Part shown: one piece after another, positions 18,283-26,860 of the stretch | Layout: each line of letters starts with the position of its first letter | How positions within the stretch are numbered: the first letter of the stretch is position 1 | From: WHSW01 sp963821025 | GTDB lineage: Bacteria; Actinomycetota; Thermoleophilia; Solirubrobacterales; 70-9 | Length of the DNA: 64,000 nt | Direction: 5' to 3' | Assembly: GCA_963821025.1 (NCBI GenBank) | Contig: CAWGCG010000003.1 | Span: 868,001 to 932,000 of the forward strand | Notes under the pieces: model-generated | What the model was told of the DNA's origin: nothing | The model's database searches: none | The model's input: only the letters and a program-made list of their open reading frames with translations | Position numbers and translations under genes: made by a program

Positions 18283-19015
18283 ATGACTGACCCGATGGAG
18301 GGGGGTGTTGCTGTGGAGCAATCGCCGCAGCAACGACGGACCGCCCGGATCGCGGGGTGGCTGATGGCCTCCACGTTCGTTACGGCGATCGGTGCGGTGG
18401 CTCTCTATGACCCGGTGCTCAACGACACCGGCTACATCCTCGGACGGGGGACGACACGCGCATCACGCTCGGTGCGCTGTTGGAGTTCTTCCTGATGATC
18501 GGCAACGTCGGTACGCGGTTGTCATGTTCCCGATCCTCAAGCGCTACGGCGAAACGCTCTCTCTCGGCTACGTCGCCTCGCGAACTATCGAGTCCACGAT
18601 CATCGGCGTCGGCGCTATCAGCCTCCTCTCAGTCGTCACCCTGCGTGATGACCTCGCTGCCTCGATCGGCGCAGACGGAACCTCTCTCGACATCGCGGGG
18701 CAGACCCTGGTTGCGATCCATGACTGGACCTTCCTGCTCGGCCCAGGGTTCTGCGTCGGGGTCAACGGCATCTTGCTGGGCTGGCTGATGTACCGAACCG
18801 GGCTGATGCCTCCGGGTCTAGCGATGTTGGGAGTTGTCGGCGGTCCGTTGATCTTTGCCTCGGCGATCGCCGTGCTGTTCGGCGCCTACGAGCAAGACGG
18901 CCTGCACACCCTCTTCTCCGTCCCAGAGGCCCTGTTCGAGGCGTCCTTTGCGATCTATCTGATCGTCAAGGGATTTCGGCCTTCGCCGGTCCTCGGCGCG
19001 GCAGCGATGCGGTGA
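18283..19015 (+). pseudogene. DUF4386-type membrane protein with two frameshifts
   Basis: Begins at ATG 18283 and reads RIAGWLMASTFVTAIGAVAL, typical for DUF4386. One base is missing near 18445 (between ILGR and RITLGALLEFFLMIGNVG) and another near 18512 (before VVMFPILKRYGETL). The rest is open to 19015 and contains the expected helices (HDWTFLLGPGFCVGVNGILL). With two bases restored the protein would be about 244 residues with seven helices. Confidence 0.8.
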
Positions 19016-19111
19016 TAATGCTGACCTGGTCGCTGGCGACCCTGCACTCGAAGGTGGCGGTCCCGGTCGAAGACCCGGGTTAGTGGCGCGCCCGGCGGGT
19101 ATCGCGGGCAC

Positions 19112-19531
19112 ATGGCCGATGCGTACACGGTGCTCGATGCCGACCAAGCACGTGACGTCTATGCCGACACCGACGTCCCGGGCGAGTTTCGATCGCTGAC
19201 CGAGGCGCTCGGGGCAGAACAGCTGGCGCTGACCCTGATTCGGATCCCACCACACTCAGACTTCGAGCAGGGGACCGGCCACTACCACGACCAGATCGAG
19301 GAGATCTACCTGGTGACCGGCGGGACGCTGACGATGCGGTTCGGCGATGACGTGGTCGAGGTCGCCTGCGGGTCGGCGGCCCGGGTGGCGGCGGGGACGC
19401 CGCGCTCGCACCGCAACGTCGGGGACGAGCCGGTGGAGTTGTGGGCGATCTCGCGCCGCGATCCCGACGACGGCGGGACGAAGATCGACGACTTCTGGAA
19501 ACCGTCGTCCGAGGCGAGGAGCCGGAGATGA
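19112..19531 (+). CDS. Cupin-domain protein
   Basis: 139 residues forming one cupin barrel. Motif 1 metal ligands are in GHYHDQIEEIYLVTGG (His, His, Glu) and motif 2 in VAAGTPRSHRNVGDEPVELW (His). Cupins of this size are metal-binding isomerases, dioxygenases or sensors; the substrate is not predictable. Intact, although flanked upstream by pseudogenes. Confidence 0.85.
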   Translation: MADAYTVLDADQARDVYADTDVPGEFRSLTEALGAEQLALTLIRIPPHSDFEQGTGHYHDQIEEIYLVTGGTLTMRFGDDVVEVACGSAARVAAGTPRSHRNVGDEPVELWAISRRDPDDGGTKIDDFWKPSSEARSRR

Positions 19532-19678
19532 GAACAGAGACGCCCGGGACCGCCCCGCCGCGCCGCGAATCGGCTATCCGCAGATGCGGGTGAAGCGCCT
19601 CTCACGACCTGCCGGCGGGAAGTTGCTGTCGGCGATTCGGGGCGAGGAGCCTCAAGGCCGTACGACTAAAGGGGCCGC

Positions 19679-20638
19679 GTGAGAGTCGGCTACAAGCTCT
19701 TCGCCGAGGGCTATCCGCCCCAGGAGATCGTCAGCCAGGCGGTCGAGGCCGAGCGCGCCGGGTTCGACTTTGTCGAGGTCAGCGATCACTTCCATCCGTG
19801 GCTTCATGACCACGGCCACTCCGGCTTTGCATGGTCCATGATCGCCGCGATCGCCGCGAAGACCGAGCACATCGGCCTCGCCACCGGGGTTACGTGCCCT
19901 TTCGTCCGCTACCACCCAGCGATCGTCGCTCAGGCCGCGGCGACGACCGCGCTGCTCTCGGAGGGGCGCTTCACCCTCGGCGTCGGCGCAGGCGAGCAGC
20001 TCAACGAGCACGTCGTTGGCAGGGGCTGGCCGTCGGTGACCGAGCGCCACGAAATGTTCCGGGAGAGCCTCGAGATCATCCGCCTGCTCTGGGACGGTGG
20101 CTATTGCTCGTATGAGGGCAAGCATCTGAAGCTCGAGGACGCCAGGGTGTTCGATCTGCCCGAGTCGCTGCCTCCGGTCGCGGTCGCGATCGGAGGGCCA
20201 TCTGGTGCCCAGATCGCGGCCGAGCTCGGCGACGGGATCTTCGCCACCGACCCCGACCATCAGTTGGTCGAGGCTTACTCGGCGGCTGGCGGGAGCGGGC
20301 CGCGATACGCCGAGGTGCCGCTGGCTTGGGCGCCGAACGCTGACGCGGCGGCTGCATCGGCCCACCGTCTGTTCCGGTTCGGTCTACTGGGCTGGAAGGT
20401 GCTCTCCGAGCTGCCAAATCCGGTCAACTTCGAGGCCGCGACCGAGTTCATCGGTGTGGACGACGTCCGCGCAGTATTCGCCTGCGGCCCCGACGCCGCT
20501 CGTCACCTCGAGGTCGCGCGCGACTTCGCCGACGCCGGCTTCGATCACCTGGCTTTGGTCAACGCCGGACCCGACCCCCACGGCTTCTTCGCTTTCTTCG
20601 CCGAGCAGCTCGCCCAACCGCTGCGCGAGTTGGGCTAA
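19679..20638 (+). CDS. F420-dependent LLM-class oxidoreductase (G6PDH-related)
   Basis: 319 residues from GTG with an AAAGGGG site. Begins with MRVGYKLFAEGYPPQEIV and has FVEVSDHFHPW, EHIGLATGVTCPFVRYHPA, LGVGAGEQLNEHVVGRGWP and AVAIGGPSGAQIAAELGDG, the pattern of the F420-dependent glucose-6-phosphate dehydrogenase-related TIGR03557 branch of the luciferase-like monooxygenase fold. It uses the deazaflavin F420 as hydride carrier; the actual substrate is uncertain. A second F420-type protein lies at 31998. Confidence 0.88.
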   Translation: MRVGYKLFAEGYPPQEIVSQAVEAERAGFDFVEVSDHFHPWLHDHGHSGFAWSMIAAIAAKTEHIGLATGVTCPFVRYHPAIVAQAAATTALLSEGRFTLGVGAGEQLNEHVVGRGWPSVTERHEMFRESLEIIRLLWDGGYCSYEGKHLKLEDARVFDLPESLPPVAVAIGGPSGAQIAAELGDGIFATDPDHQLVEAYSAAGGSGPRYAEVPLAWAPNADAAAASAHRLFRFGLLGWKVLSELPNPVNFEAATEFIGVDDVRAVFACGPDAARHLEVARDFADAGFDHLALVNAGPDPHGFFAFFAEQLAQPLRELG

Positions 20639-20650
20639 TCAGGCCCGCGC

Positions 20651-20953
20651 TCAGGAACGCCTGCGCCGCTTCTGACCGACAGCCCGGATCAACTGCGCCT
20701 TGCCCATGTTGGAGCGCCCATCGATCTCGAGTCGCGCCGCCTCGCGCCGTAGTTCGGTGACGGTCATCGCGCCCGCGCCGCTGCCGGTCGCCTTCGAAGC
20801 TCCCCGCTTGCGCGCCGCCGCCTTGGCGCCCTCGCGGCCGAGCGCGCTGCGGGTCTTGCTCGGCAGCTTGCTGATCGTCTTCCTTTTGCGCGCACCGGCC
20901 TGAGCCTTCTTCACGTTCCTGCGCGCAGTTTGACGCTGCTTCTTCGCTGCCAT
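20651..20953 (-). CDS. Lys/Arg-rich protein with C-terminal Rho-N/SAP-like module
   Basis: 100 residues from ATG 20953, where GAGGAGG is 9 bases upstream. The first 60 residues are histone-H1-like (Lys/Ala/Arg); the last 38 (MTVTELRREAARLEIDGRSN then MGKAQLIRAV) form a helix-extended-helix module resembling the Rho N-terminal or SAP fold. The same module ends the protein at 27737. Probably binds DNA or RNA. Convergent with the F420 enzyme gene. Confidence 0.78.
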   Translation of the reverse strand: MAAKKQRQTARRNVKKAQAGARKRKTISKLPSKTRSALGREGAKAAARKRGASKATGSGAGAMTVTELRREAARLEIDGRSNMGKAQLIRAVGQKRRRRS

Positions 20954-21036
20954 CGGATCCAACCTCCTCGGAGCGACGGTCGGCTGAGTCCACCGCTACC
21001 CGGAAGACGATCGTCGAAATGCGCGCCAAGTCGGGC

Positions 21037-21485
21037 TTATCGCCCGGCACCGTCCCCGCTCGCGAGATGCTCGGCTTCCTGAGGAACCGCCGTCTCTGAT
21101 TTCTCAGCCCCGTCGAGGACGAAGAGCTCCGCGGCGAGATCGGGGTCGAAGTGGTTGGTCGACATGAACCCGATCACCTTGCGACCCAGAGCGGCCTCGA
21201 TCATCGCGACGGCATCGTCCCGCGCAACACCTTCTGATAGCCGGAGCGCACCGCCTGGACCTCGTCGGTGAGGCCGTTCTGGATCAGGGTGCGCTCGCCG
21301 TCGGTCAGGGTTTCCCGAAACATGACCAGGACGTGATCACGCCCAATCGTGGTCCGCGCCCTGGTCGGGCCGCGACCGGCGATCCTGCGCATCAGCTTGA
21401 CCATCTCGCGGGAGATATGCGCCGCGATCTCGCCATGGGTGGCCGCTGCCACCTCTGGCTCGGTGGTGCCCATCTCGGGCTCCAT
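21037..21485 (-). pseudogene. DUF2294-family protein, frameshifted
   Basis: From ATG 21485 the protein reads THGEIAAHISREMVKLMRRI, GRDHVLVMFRETLTDGERTL and RSGYQK, typical of DUF2294. After residue 84 the frame runs into a stop at 21201. In the neighbouring frame the family's C-terminus continues as AVAMIEAALGRKVIGFMSTN and ends at 21037. One base appears lost near 21228-21235. The full protein would be about 149 residues. Confidence 0.72.
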
Positions 21486-21877
21486 TTCCCCGCCTCTCTC
21501 AGCGAAGGCCGCGCGGTCAAGTGAAAGAGACGGGAAAGTCTCGAAGGGCGGCTGGTGTGCTTGAGGTTACAGGCCGTTCGCCGCGAGAACGAGACCGGCC
21601 CGCGAGCACGAGCGCCGACGGACCGATCGTCCTCGCACGCGGGACAGACGTCGCGCGAGGGGGCGCGGGTGACGAACGCACCCGCTTCTTCCTCTCTATT
21701 GCTCCCTACAGTGCTTGCCGGTAACCGGGGCTGTGGGAGGCGCCGTGTCGCAACGAAAGCTTGGTCGTCTCGACCAATGAGAGCATTGTCCGCGGCGGCG
21801 ACAGCGAGGACAACTGCCGCAGATTCCGCTTCGCCGAGCTGCGCAGCGGCATCGGCGCACGCTCGCTGTAACGCCGC
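21486..21877. other. Region without a recognisable gene
   Basis: About 390 bases between the DUF2294 remnant and the SDR remnant. Short open frames exist on both strands (for example a plus-strand frame from 21521 to 21724), but they show no family pattern, no strong ribosome-binding site and no domain. Given the decayed neighbours this is probably degenerate coding sequence. Confidence 0.5.
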
Positions 21878-22112
21878 TCAGGACCTCGGTGCACGGCGGG
21901 CGAGCGTGTCGAACAGCCAGTCGGGGATCAGCGTCGGACTCTGGTCGCGCCCTCGGCGGCGAGCCCAACCGGGTAGCGGGCGCTCGGGCTGGAGCTGTCG
22001 AGCACCTGCTCGATCACCTCGGCGACCTCGTCCGGATCGCCGCCCCCTCGTCCTGGTCCTCGAGGCCGATCCCCGTCGAGGCGCCGGTGACCAGGCCCGT
22101 CCCTTCGCTCAC
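21878..22112 (-). pseudogene. Short-chain dehydrogenase remnant with large internal deletion
   Basis: Begins at GTG 22112, overlapping the alcohol dehydrogenase stop (GTGA), with SEGTGLVTGASTGIGLE, the TGxxxGxG cofactor motif of SDR enzymes. It then jumps to DPDEVAEVIEQVLDSS and ARYPVG, the C-terminal region of the family, and after another shift to LIPDWLFDTLARRA. About 200 residues including the catalytic YxxxK are absent. The retained start overlap indicates that the intact ancestor was the second gene of an operon with the dehydrogenase. Confidence 0.78.
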
Positions 22113-23305
22113 GGCTTAAAGACGACCTTGAACATGCCGTCCTCCTTCTTCTGGAAGGTCTCGTAGGCCCGTGGCGCCTCCGAGAGCGGGAGGTGGTGGG
22201 TGGCGAAGCTCTCGGTGCCCAGCGGATCGCCCTCCTCGGTGACCAACGGCATGATCTCGTCGATCCAGCGCTTCACGTGTGCCTGACCCATCCGCACCTG
22301 GATTCCCTTGTCGAACAGCTGCATCATCGGCATCGGGTCCACGGCGCCGCCGTAGACGCCGCTGATCGAGACCGTCCCACCGCGGCGGACGCTCTCGAAG
22401 CAGGCGAGCAGCGCGCTCAGCCGGTCGATCCCGGCCTTCTGGATCAGCGCCCTTGCGACCGCATCGGGCAGATAGCCGGCCGCGCCCTGAGCGAGCTCGC
22501 CGAACGGCGCCCCGTGCGCCTCCATCCCGACTGCGTCGATCGCCGAGTCCGGGCCGCGACCGTCGGTCAGCTCACGCAGCCGCTCGGCGATCTCAGCCGT
22601 GTCGCCGGCGCCGTCGGAGACGTCGAGGGTCTCGATACCCCACTGGCGGGCAAGCTCGAGCCGGTCCGCGACCAGGTCAATCCCGATCGGGCGGGCCCCC
22701 TTGTGTTTGGCGATCCGGCACGCCATCTGGCCGATTGGACCGAGCCCGAACACGGCCACTGAGCCGCCCTCCGGGGCCGCGGCGTACTCGACCGCCTGCC
22801 ATGCCGTGGGCAGCACGTCGGAGAGGAACAGGAAGCGATCGTCCGGGACGCCGTTGGCGGGCACCTTGATTGGGCCGAAGTCCGCGTGTGGGACGCGCAG
22901 ATACTCCGCTTGGCCGCCCGGCACCTGTCCGTAGAGCTTTGTGTAGCCGAACAGCGAGGCGCCGGTGCCGGTGTCGCGGTTCTGGGTCGTCTCGCACTGA
23001 GCGAACAGCTGCTGGTCGCACATCCAACAATGTCCGCAGGAGATGTTGAACGGGATCACGACCCGGTCGCCCTCGGAGATGTGGTCGACCTCCGAGCCGA
23101 CCTCCTCGACCACGCCCATCGGCTCGTGCCCGAGCACGTCGCCGGGATCGATGAACATCCCGAGCACCTTGTACAGGTGCAGGTCCGACCCGCACAGGCC
23201 GGTCGAGGTGACACGGATGACCGCGTCGGTGGGCTTCTCGATCCTCGGATCGGGAACCTCGTCGACCTGAACCTTCTCCCGCCCCTGCCACGTAACCGCC
23301 TTCAT
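22109..23305 (-). CDS. Zinc-dependent alcohol/formaldehyde dehydrogenase-like enzyme
   Basis: 398 residues of the medium-chain dehydrogenase family. Catalytic zinc site: CGSDLH (about 38-43) and GHEPMGVVEEVG (about 59-70). Structural zinc cysteines are in CGHCWMCDQQLFAQC (about 90-104). The Rossmann motif is VFGLGPIGQMACRIAK (about 184-199). The insertion and length resemble glutathione-independent formaldehyde dehydrogenase (FdhA-like) enzymes. Oxidises an alcohol or aldehyde with NAD(P). The former operon partner downstream, an SDR, is broken. Confidence 0.9.
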   Translation of the reverse strand: MKAVTWQGREKVQVDEVPDPRIEKPTDAVIRVTSTGLCGSDLHLYKVLGMFIDPGDVLGHEPMGVVEEVGSEVDHISEGDRVVIPFNISCGHCWMCDQQLFAQCETTQNRDTGTGASLFGYTKLYGQVPGGQAEYLRVPHADFGPIKVPANGVPDDRFLFLSDVLPTAWQAVEYAAAPEGGSVAVFGLGPIGQMACRIAKHKGARPIGIDLVADRLELARQWGIETLDVSDGAGDTAEIAERLRELTDGRGPDSAIDAVGMEAHGAPFGELAQGAAGYLPDAVARALIQKAGIDRLSALLACFESVRRGGTVSISGVYGGAVDPMPMMQLFDKGIQVRMGQAHVKRWIDEIMPLVTEEGDPLGTESFATHHLPLSEAPRAYETFQKKEDGMFKVVFKP

Positions 23306-23509
23306 CGGTCCTCCTCCTGGTTGCTCGCTCCAGATGAGTACCCGGGCATGAGACCGCTATGCGGCTGCTGCAGGCTGGCTGGTGCAGGCAGCTACCCCAC
23401 CGGAGTAGTGCTTTTCATGTCCCGATCGAGCCAGCATCGGTCCACCGCCCGTTCAGATTGGCGCACTCACGACACCGACCCCCAGAAGCGGCGCGTAGCC
23501 TGAAACACC

Positions 23510-24556
23510 ATGGATGCGGAGAGCGCCGATCGTCTGTTCGCGAGCATCGACGCAACCGCAGAGGCCAACCGGTTCTCGGGCGTGGTTTCGCTGCGCCTCG
23601 ACCCCGGCGGCGTGTTCGAGCGGGCATACGGCTACGCCGACCGCAGCAACAGGGTCGCCAACACGATCGCGACGCGATTCGGCACAGCGAGCGCCACGAA
23701 GACGTTCACCGCGCTCAGCGTCTGCGCGCTGATGCAGGACGGCCGGCTGGGGCTCGACACGCCCGTCGCCGATGTGGTCGGTGTCGATCTCCCACAGATC
23801 TCCCGCGAGGTGACGATCGAGCACCTGCTCACGCATACGTCCGGGATCGGCGACTACTACGACGAGGAGATCGTCACGGATTTCACCAACTACCACCTGT
23901 CGATTCCGTGGTATCGACTCGAGCGACCGCGCGACTACCTGCCGCTGCTCCGGGAGCTGCCGCCGAAGTTCACGGCCGGGGAGCGATTCAACTATTGCAA
24001 TTCGGGCTTCATCGTCCTTGGGCTGATCGTGGAGGAGCTCGCCGGCGTTTCCTACCAGCGGTTCGTGCATACCCGGGTTTTCAACCCGGCCCGCATGGCC
24101 GACTCCGGCTTCTTTCGCCTCGACGCGCTTCCGGAATCCACCGCCGTCGGCTACATCGAGGCCGACGGTCGGTGGAGGACCAACATCTACAACCTTCCCG
24201 TCGTCGGTGGACCCGACGGCGGGGCCTTTACCACCGCGGCCGACATGAACCGATTCTGGTCGGCCCTTCACGCTGACCTGATCGTCGCGCGGGAGTGGCG
24301 GGAGCGCGTGCTTCGACCACACGTGCCGACACCGACCGCCGGCTTCTTCTACGGGCTCGGCGTCTGGATCCACCAACGCCCCGGAGGGCGGCCACCGCTC
24401 CCCTTCCTGGAAGGTGCGGACGCCGGCGTCACCTTCAGTTCTCTGCATAGCCCGGAGGGCGAGGTCGAGTACACGATCGCCTGTAACGCGCCGCCGAGCG
24501 CAAGCGAGGTCGTGAAAATGCTGGACGACGCGATCTTCGGCGAGACAGGCGACTAG
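23510..24556 (+). CDS. Beta-lactamase class C-like serine hydrolase
   Basis: 348 residues without signal peptide. The SxxK catalytic motif is in GTASATKTFTALSV (about 60-73), the YxN motif is YCNSGF near residue 164, and HTSGIGDYYDE follows the usual HLLTHTSG segment. The third box (KTG/HxG) is probably GADAG near residue 305. Such enzymes hydrolyse esters, amides or D-peptides rather than necessarily beta-lactams. Cytoplasmic by sequence. Transcribed divergently from the dehydrogenase, with about 200 bases between. Confidence 0.85.
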   Translation: MDAESADRLFASIDATAEANRFSGVVSLRLDPGGVFERAYGYADRSNRVANTIATRFGTASATKTFTALSVCALMQDGRLGLDTPVADVVGVDLPQISREVTIEHLLTHTSGIGDYYDEEIVTDFTNYHLSIPWYRLERPRDYLPLLRELPPKFTAGERFNYCNSGFIVLGLIVEELAGVSYQRFVHTRVFNPARMADSGFFRLDALPESTAVGYIEADGRWRTNIYNLPVVGGPDGGAFTTAADMNRFWSALHADLIVAREWRERVLRPHVPTPTAGFFYGLGVWIHQRPGGRPPLPFLEGADAGVTFSSLHSPEGEVEYTIACNAPPSASEVVKMLDDAIFGETGD

Positions 24557-24696
24557 CTCGGCCCGTTCGGCTTCACGCCTACGAGAAGGGCTGCACAACA
24601 ACCTCCAGCGTCGGGAACAGTCCCAGCGCTTACGAGGGCGGTCAGAGGTTCGGTTGTGGATCGCCGCGGGTCGCGGCGGGCGTTTTCAGCGCTTCG

Positions 24697-24714
24697 TCGC
24701 CGCGTCCGCGGCGA
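24697..24714 (-). terminator. GC hairpin immediately after the cold-shock gene
   Basis: Perfect inverted repeat TCGCCGCG-TC-CGCGGCGA abutting the stop codon at 24715. There is no T run after it on the minus strand, so it may be a weak terminator or a 3' RNA-stability element. Confidence 0.45.
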
Positions 24715-24918
24715 TCAGGCCGGGGATACGTTGCCGGCGCGGGGGCCCTTCTCGCTTGCCTCGGCCTCGTAGTTCACCTTGCTGCCCTCGGCGAGCGTGC
24801 GGTGACCTTCGGCGACGATCGAGCTCTGATGGACGAACAGGTCCTGCGAGCCGTCATCGGGGGTGATGAAGCCGAAGCCCTTCTCGTCGTTGAACCACTT
24901 CACGGTTCCAGTGGACAT
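24715..24918 (-). CDS. Cold-shock protein (CspA family)
   Basis: 67 residues: MSTGTVKWFNDEKGFGFITP with RNP1 (KGFGFI) and RNP2 (LFVHQS) RNA-binding motifs, the standard single OB-fold length. A GGAGGAA site precedes ATG 24918. Acts as an RNA chaperone or antiterminator. The region to the next gene (24919-25055) has no gene and may hold a long 5' leader, as usual for csp genes. First gene of a stress-like island. Confidence 0.97.
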   Translation of the reverse strand: MSTGTVKWFNDEKGFGFITPDDGSQDLFVHQSSIVAEGHRTLAEGSKVNYEAEASEKGPRAGNVSPA

Positions 24919-25055
24919 GTATTCCTCCACGGACAGGTGCGAACGGGCGCGGAGGAAGCGGCTAAGCGACGACTGCGAGCGCTGGCACTGATTTGCGCCG
25001 CACGACTGTACGGCCCCACCGACGTTAGCAGGGGTGGGCGGCTTTTTTCCGTCGA

Positions 25056-25586
25056 CTACTTGTTCTTCTTGTGCGTCTTCTCGGCCGCGGCGGCGATATC
25101 CGAGACCTGCTTTCCGTATGCGCTGACGCGCTCTGCCGTCGACTTGATCGTGTCGAGGTCGAGCCCGCTGAGATCGGGCTTTGGCATCGAGACCCCGGAG
25201 AGCCGCTTGAGCGGGTTCTTCGAGCTCTTGTTGTTCATCCGGCTTTTGAGCACGGCACCGGCGGCGACGCCGGCCAACGCCGTGCCGCCGGCGATCAGCG
25301 GCGTCTTTGCCTTCGACGCGGCGTCGGCGACGGTTTGGCCGACGCCCTTGGCCGTGCCCTTGAACGAATCGGAGCCGTTTCGGCTCGGAGCGCTGGAGCG
25401 CGATTGCGCCCTCGGGCGCGAAGCGGTCGAGCGCTTCGCCCGGCTGCCGTTCGCGCTGGCGCGCTTGGTGCTCGAGCTGGGGTTGTATCGCTTCGATGCG
25501 GTGCCCTTGCTCGAGCTCGATGCCTTTGTTTTCGAATTGGTGCGGGCCTTCGAGCTCTTGCTCGTGGCTTTGCTTGTCTGCGCCAT
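25056..25586 (-). CDS. Ser/Lys/Ala-rich protein with one hydrophobic segment (paralogue A)
   Basis: 176 residues. Residues 1-75 are low-complexity Ser/Lys/Arg/Ala (KSSKARTNSKTKASSSSKGT), histone-tail-like. A hydrophobic segment (PLIAGGTALAGVAAGAVL) follows, then an amphipathic helical tail ending AAAAEKTHKKNK. The same architecture and MAQT start recur in the gene at 26338, so the two are probably paralogues. Possibly a DNA- or envelope-associated stress protein; no known domain. Confidence 0.7.
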   Translation of the reverse strand: MAQTSKATSKSSKARTNSKTKASSSSKGTASKRYNPSSSTKRASANGSRAKRSTASRPRAQSRSSAPSRNGSDSFKGTAKGVGQTVADAASKAKTPLIAGGTALAGVAAGAVLKSRMNNKSSKNPLKRLSGVSMPKPDLSGLDLDTIKSTAERVSAYGKQVSDIAAAAEKTHKKNK

Positions 25587-25612
25587 CTCTCTCCTTACTA
25601 GGTGTTGTCCGA

Positions 25613-26302
25613 CTAGCTGCGCTTCGCGCGGCTCTTCGACGTCTTCGATCGGCTCTTGGACCTCGATGAGCCAGCCTTCTTTGCTGGTGCCCGCCGGCTA
25701 CGCCCCGAGCTCGTCGACGAGCGCCTGTCCGCGGCTCCGCTGATCTCCGAAACGGGGATCTCATCGTGAGCGACGTCCGTTGCGAGCTGCGGAAGCAGGT
25801 CGCCGATGAACTTCGACATCCGCTCCTCCTCGGTGCGGATCTCGCGCGCGAGCTTCGCCGTCTGCGCGTCCCCGACCGAGGTAGCGAGCGCGTCGATCGT
25901 TGTATAGGTCGCGATCTCCTCGGCTTCGTCTCGGTATTCCGCTCGAGCGTTGTGGAGCATCTTCGCCTGCTCGCCCGAGCCCCTGGCGAGGTGCAGCGGA
26001 CCCTGAGCGGCGGCCTTTGCCTTACCGACCACGCCCTGCACGCTTTGCGCGGCCTTGGTTGCGCCGTCGGGGCCGGGAAGCGACACGGTTTCGGCGCTTC
26101 CGCCCAGCTGCTTGATCCGCCGGGAAACCTTGGTCGCGTGTGACTTGGTCTCCTTCAGATGCTGGCGCAGGCGCTTCTCGTAGTCAGGCCGTGTGGTCAC
26201 CTCGAGATGTGCACCGAGCGCGACCTCGAGCTGGCGCTCTTTCCCGTACGCCTCGTTCAGCAGCTGGACCAGCTTTTCGTCCCTGGTCGTTTGATCGGAC
26301 AT
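25613..26302 (-). CDS. DUF892 (YciE/YciF-like) ferritin-fold protein with Ser/Lys-rich tail
   Basis: 229 residues. Residues 1-165 form a four-helix ferritin-like bundle (LVQLLNEAYGKERQLEVALG, HLKETKSHATKVSRR, YRDEAEEIATYTTIDALA, EIRTEEERMSKFI) with the Glu/His spacing of DUF892 stress proteins. The last 40 residues are an Arg/Ser/Lys tail (RRAPAKKAGSSRSKSRSKTS) like those of its neighbours. The ferritin fold suggests diiron-based peroxide or iron handling; the basic tail suggests nucleic-acid association as in Dps, by analogy only. Confidence 0.87.
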   Translation of the reverse strand: MSDQTTRDEKLVQLLNEAYGKERQLEVALGAHLEVTTRPDYEKRLRQHLKETKSHATKVSRRIKQLGGSAETVSLPGPDGATKAAQSVQGVVGKAKAAAQGPLHLARGSGEQAKMLHNARAEYRDEAEEIATYTTIDALATSVGDAQTAKLAREIRTEEERMSKFIGDLLPQLATDVAHDEIPVSEISGAADRRSSTSSGRSRRAPAKKAGSSRSKSRSKTSKSRAKRS

Positions 26303-26337
26303 TCAGGCCTCTCTTCTGGGATGGCGGCGGTTGGCCG

Positions 26338-26781
26338 TTATTTGATGCCCCGCGAGGTCAGTCCCTGGAGGACAACCTCGATCGGCGAGCGCTTATGGGT
26401 GTTGGCGACGCCCTCTCGGACGAGGCGGATCTCGGTGGCGAGCTCGCCGAGGCGTTCACCGAAGCTGCCCACCTGCTTGGCGGCCTCGGCCAGGTTCTGG
26501 GAGGTTGTCCTGGTTGCGCTTGCGTTCGCCAGCGGCAAGCCAAGCAACTTCTTGGGCGAGCCGCGGCCGGCGAGCGTCAAGCCTCCCACCAAACCCGCCG
26601 TCGCCGCTCCGGCGGCGATCGCCGGGGTCTTCAGCTTGCTCGCTATCGAGCTTGAGCTCGATTGCTTTGACGACCGCGATCCCGCCTTAGCCTGAGGGCT
26701 GGAGCGCCCATTGGCCGAGGAGCGCCCGCGCGAAGCTGCGGCGTTGGTCGACCGACCGGATGCACTCTTTGTTTGAGCCAT
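26338..26781 (-). CDS. Ser/Lys/Ala-rich protein with one hydrophobic segment (paralogue B)
   Basis: 147 residues from ATG 26781, preceded by AGGGGAG. N-terminus MAQTKSASGRSTNAAASRGR, hydrophobic stretch TPAIAAGAATAGLVGGLTLA, then a helical region (NLAEAAKQVGSFGERLGEL) and IRLVREGVANTHKRSP. Same plan as paralogue A, including the TH-K-rich end. Located between DUF892 and the Rieske fusion on the same strand. Function unknown. Confidence 0.7.
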   Translation of the reverse strand: MAQTKSASGRSTNAAASRGRSSANGRSSPQAKAGSRSSKQSSSSSIASKLKTPAIAAGAATAGLVGGLTLAGRGSPKKLLGLPLANASATRTTSQNLAEAAKQVGSFGERLGELATEIRLVREGVANTHKRSPIEVVLQGLTSRGIK

Positions 26782-26860
26782 TGCGACGCTCCCCTTTCTA
26801 ATCCTCGACTTCTGTCCATTACCCCCGCAAACAGCGGCTAAGCAATGCGGGCCGGATCTC

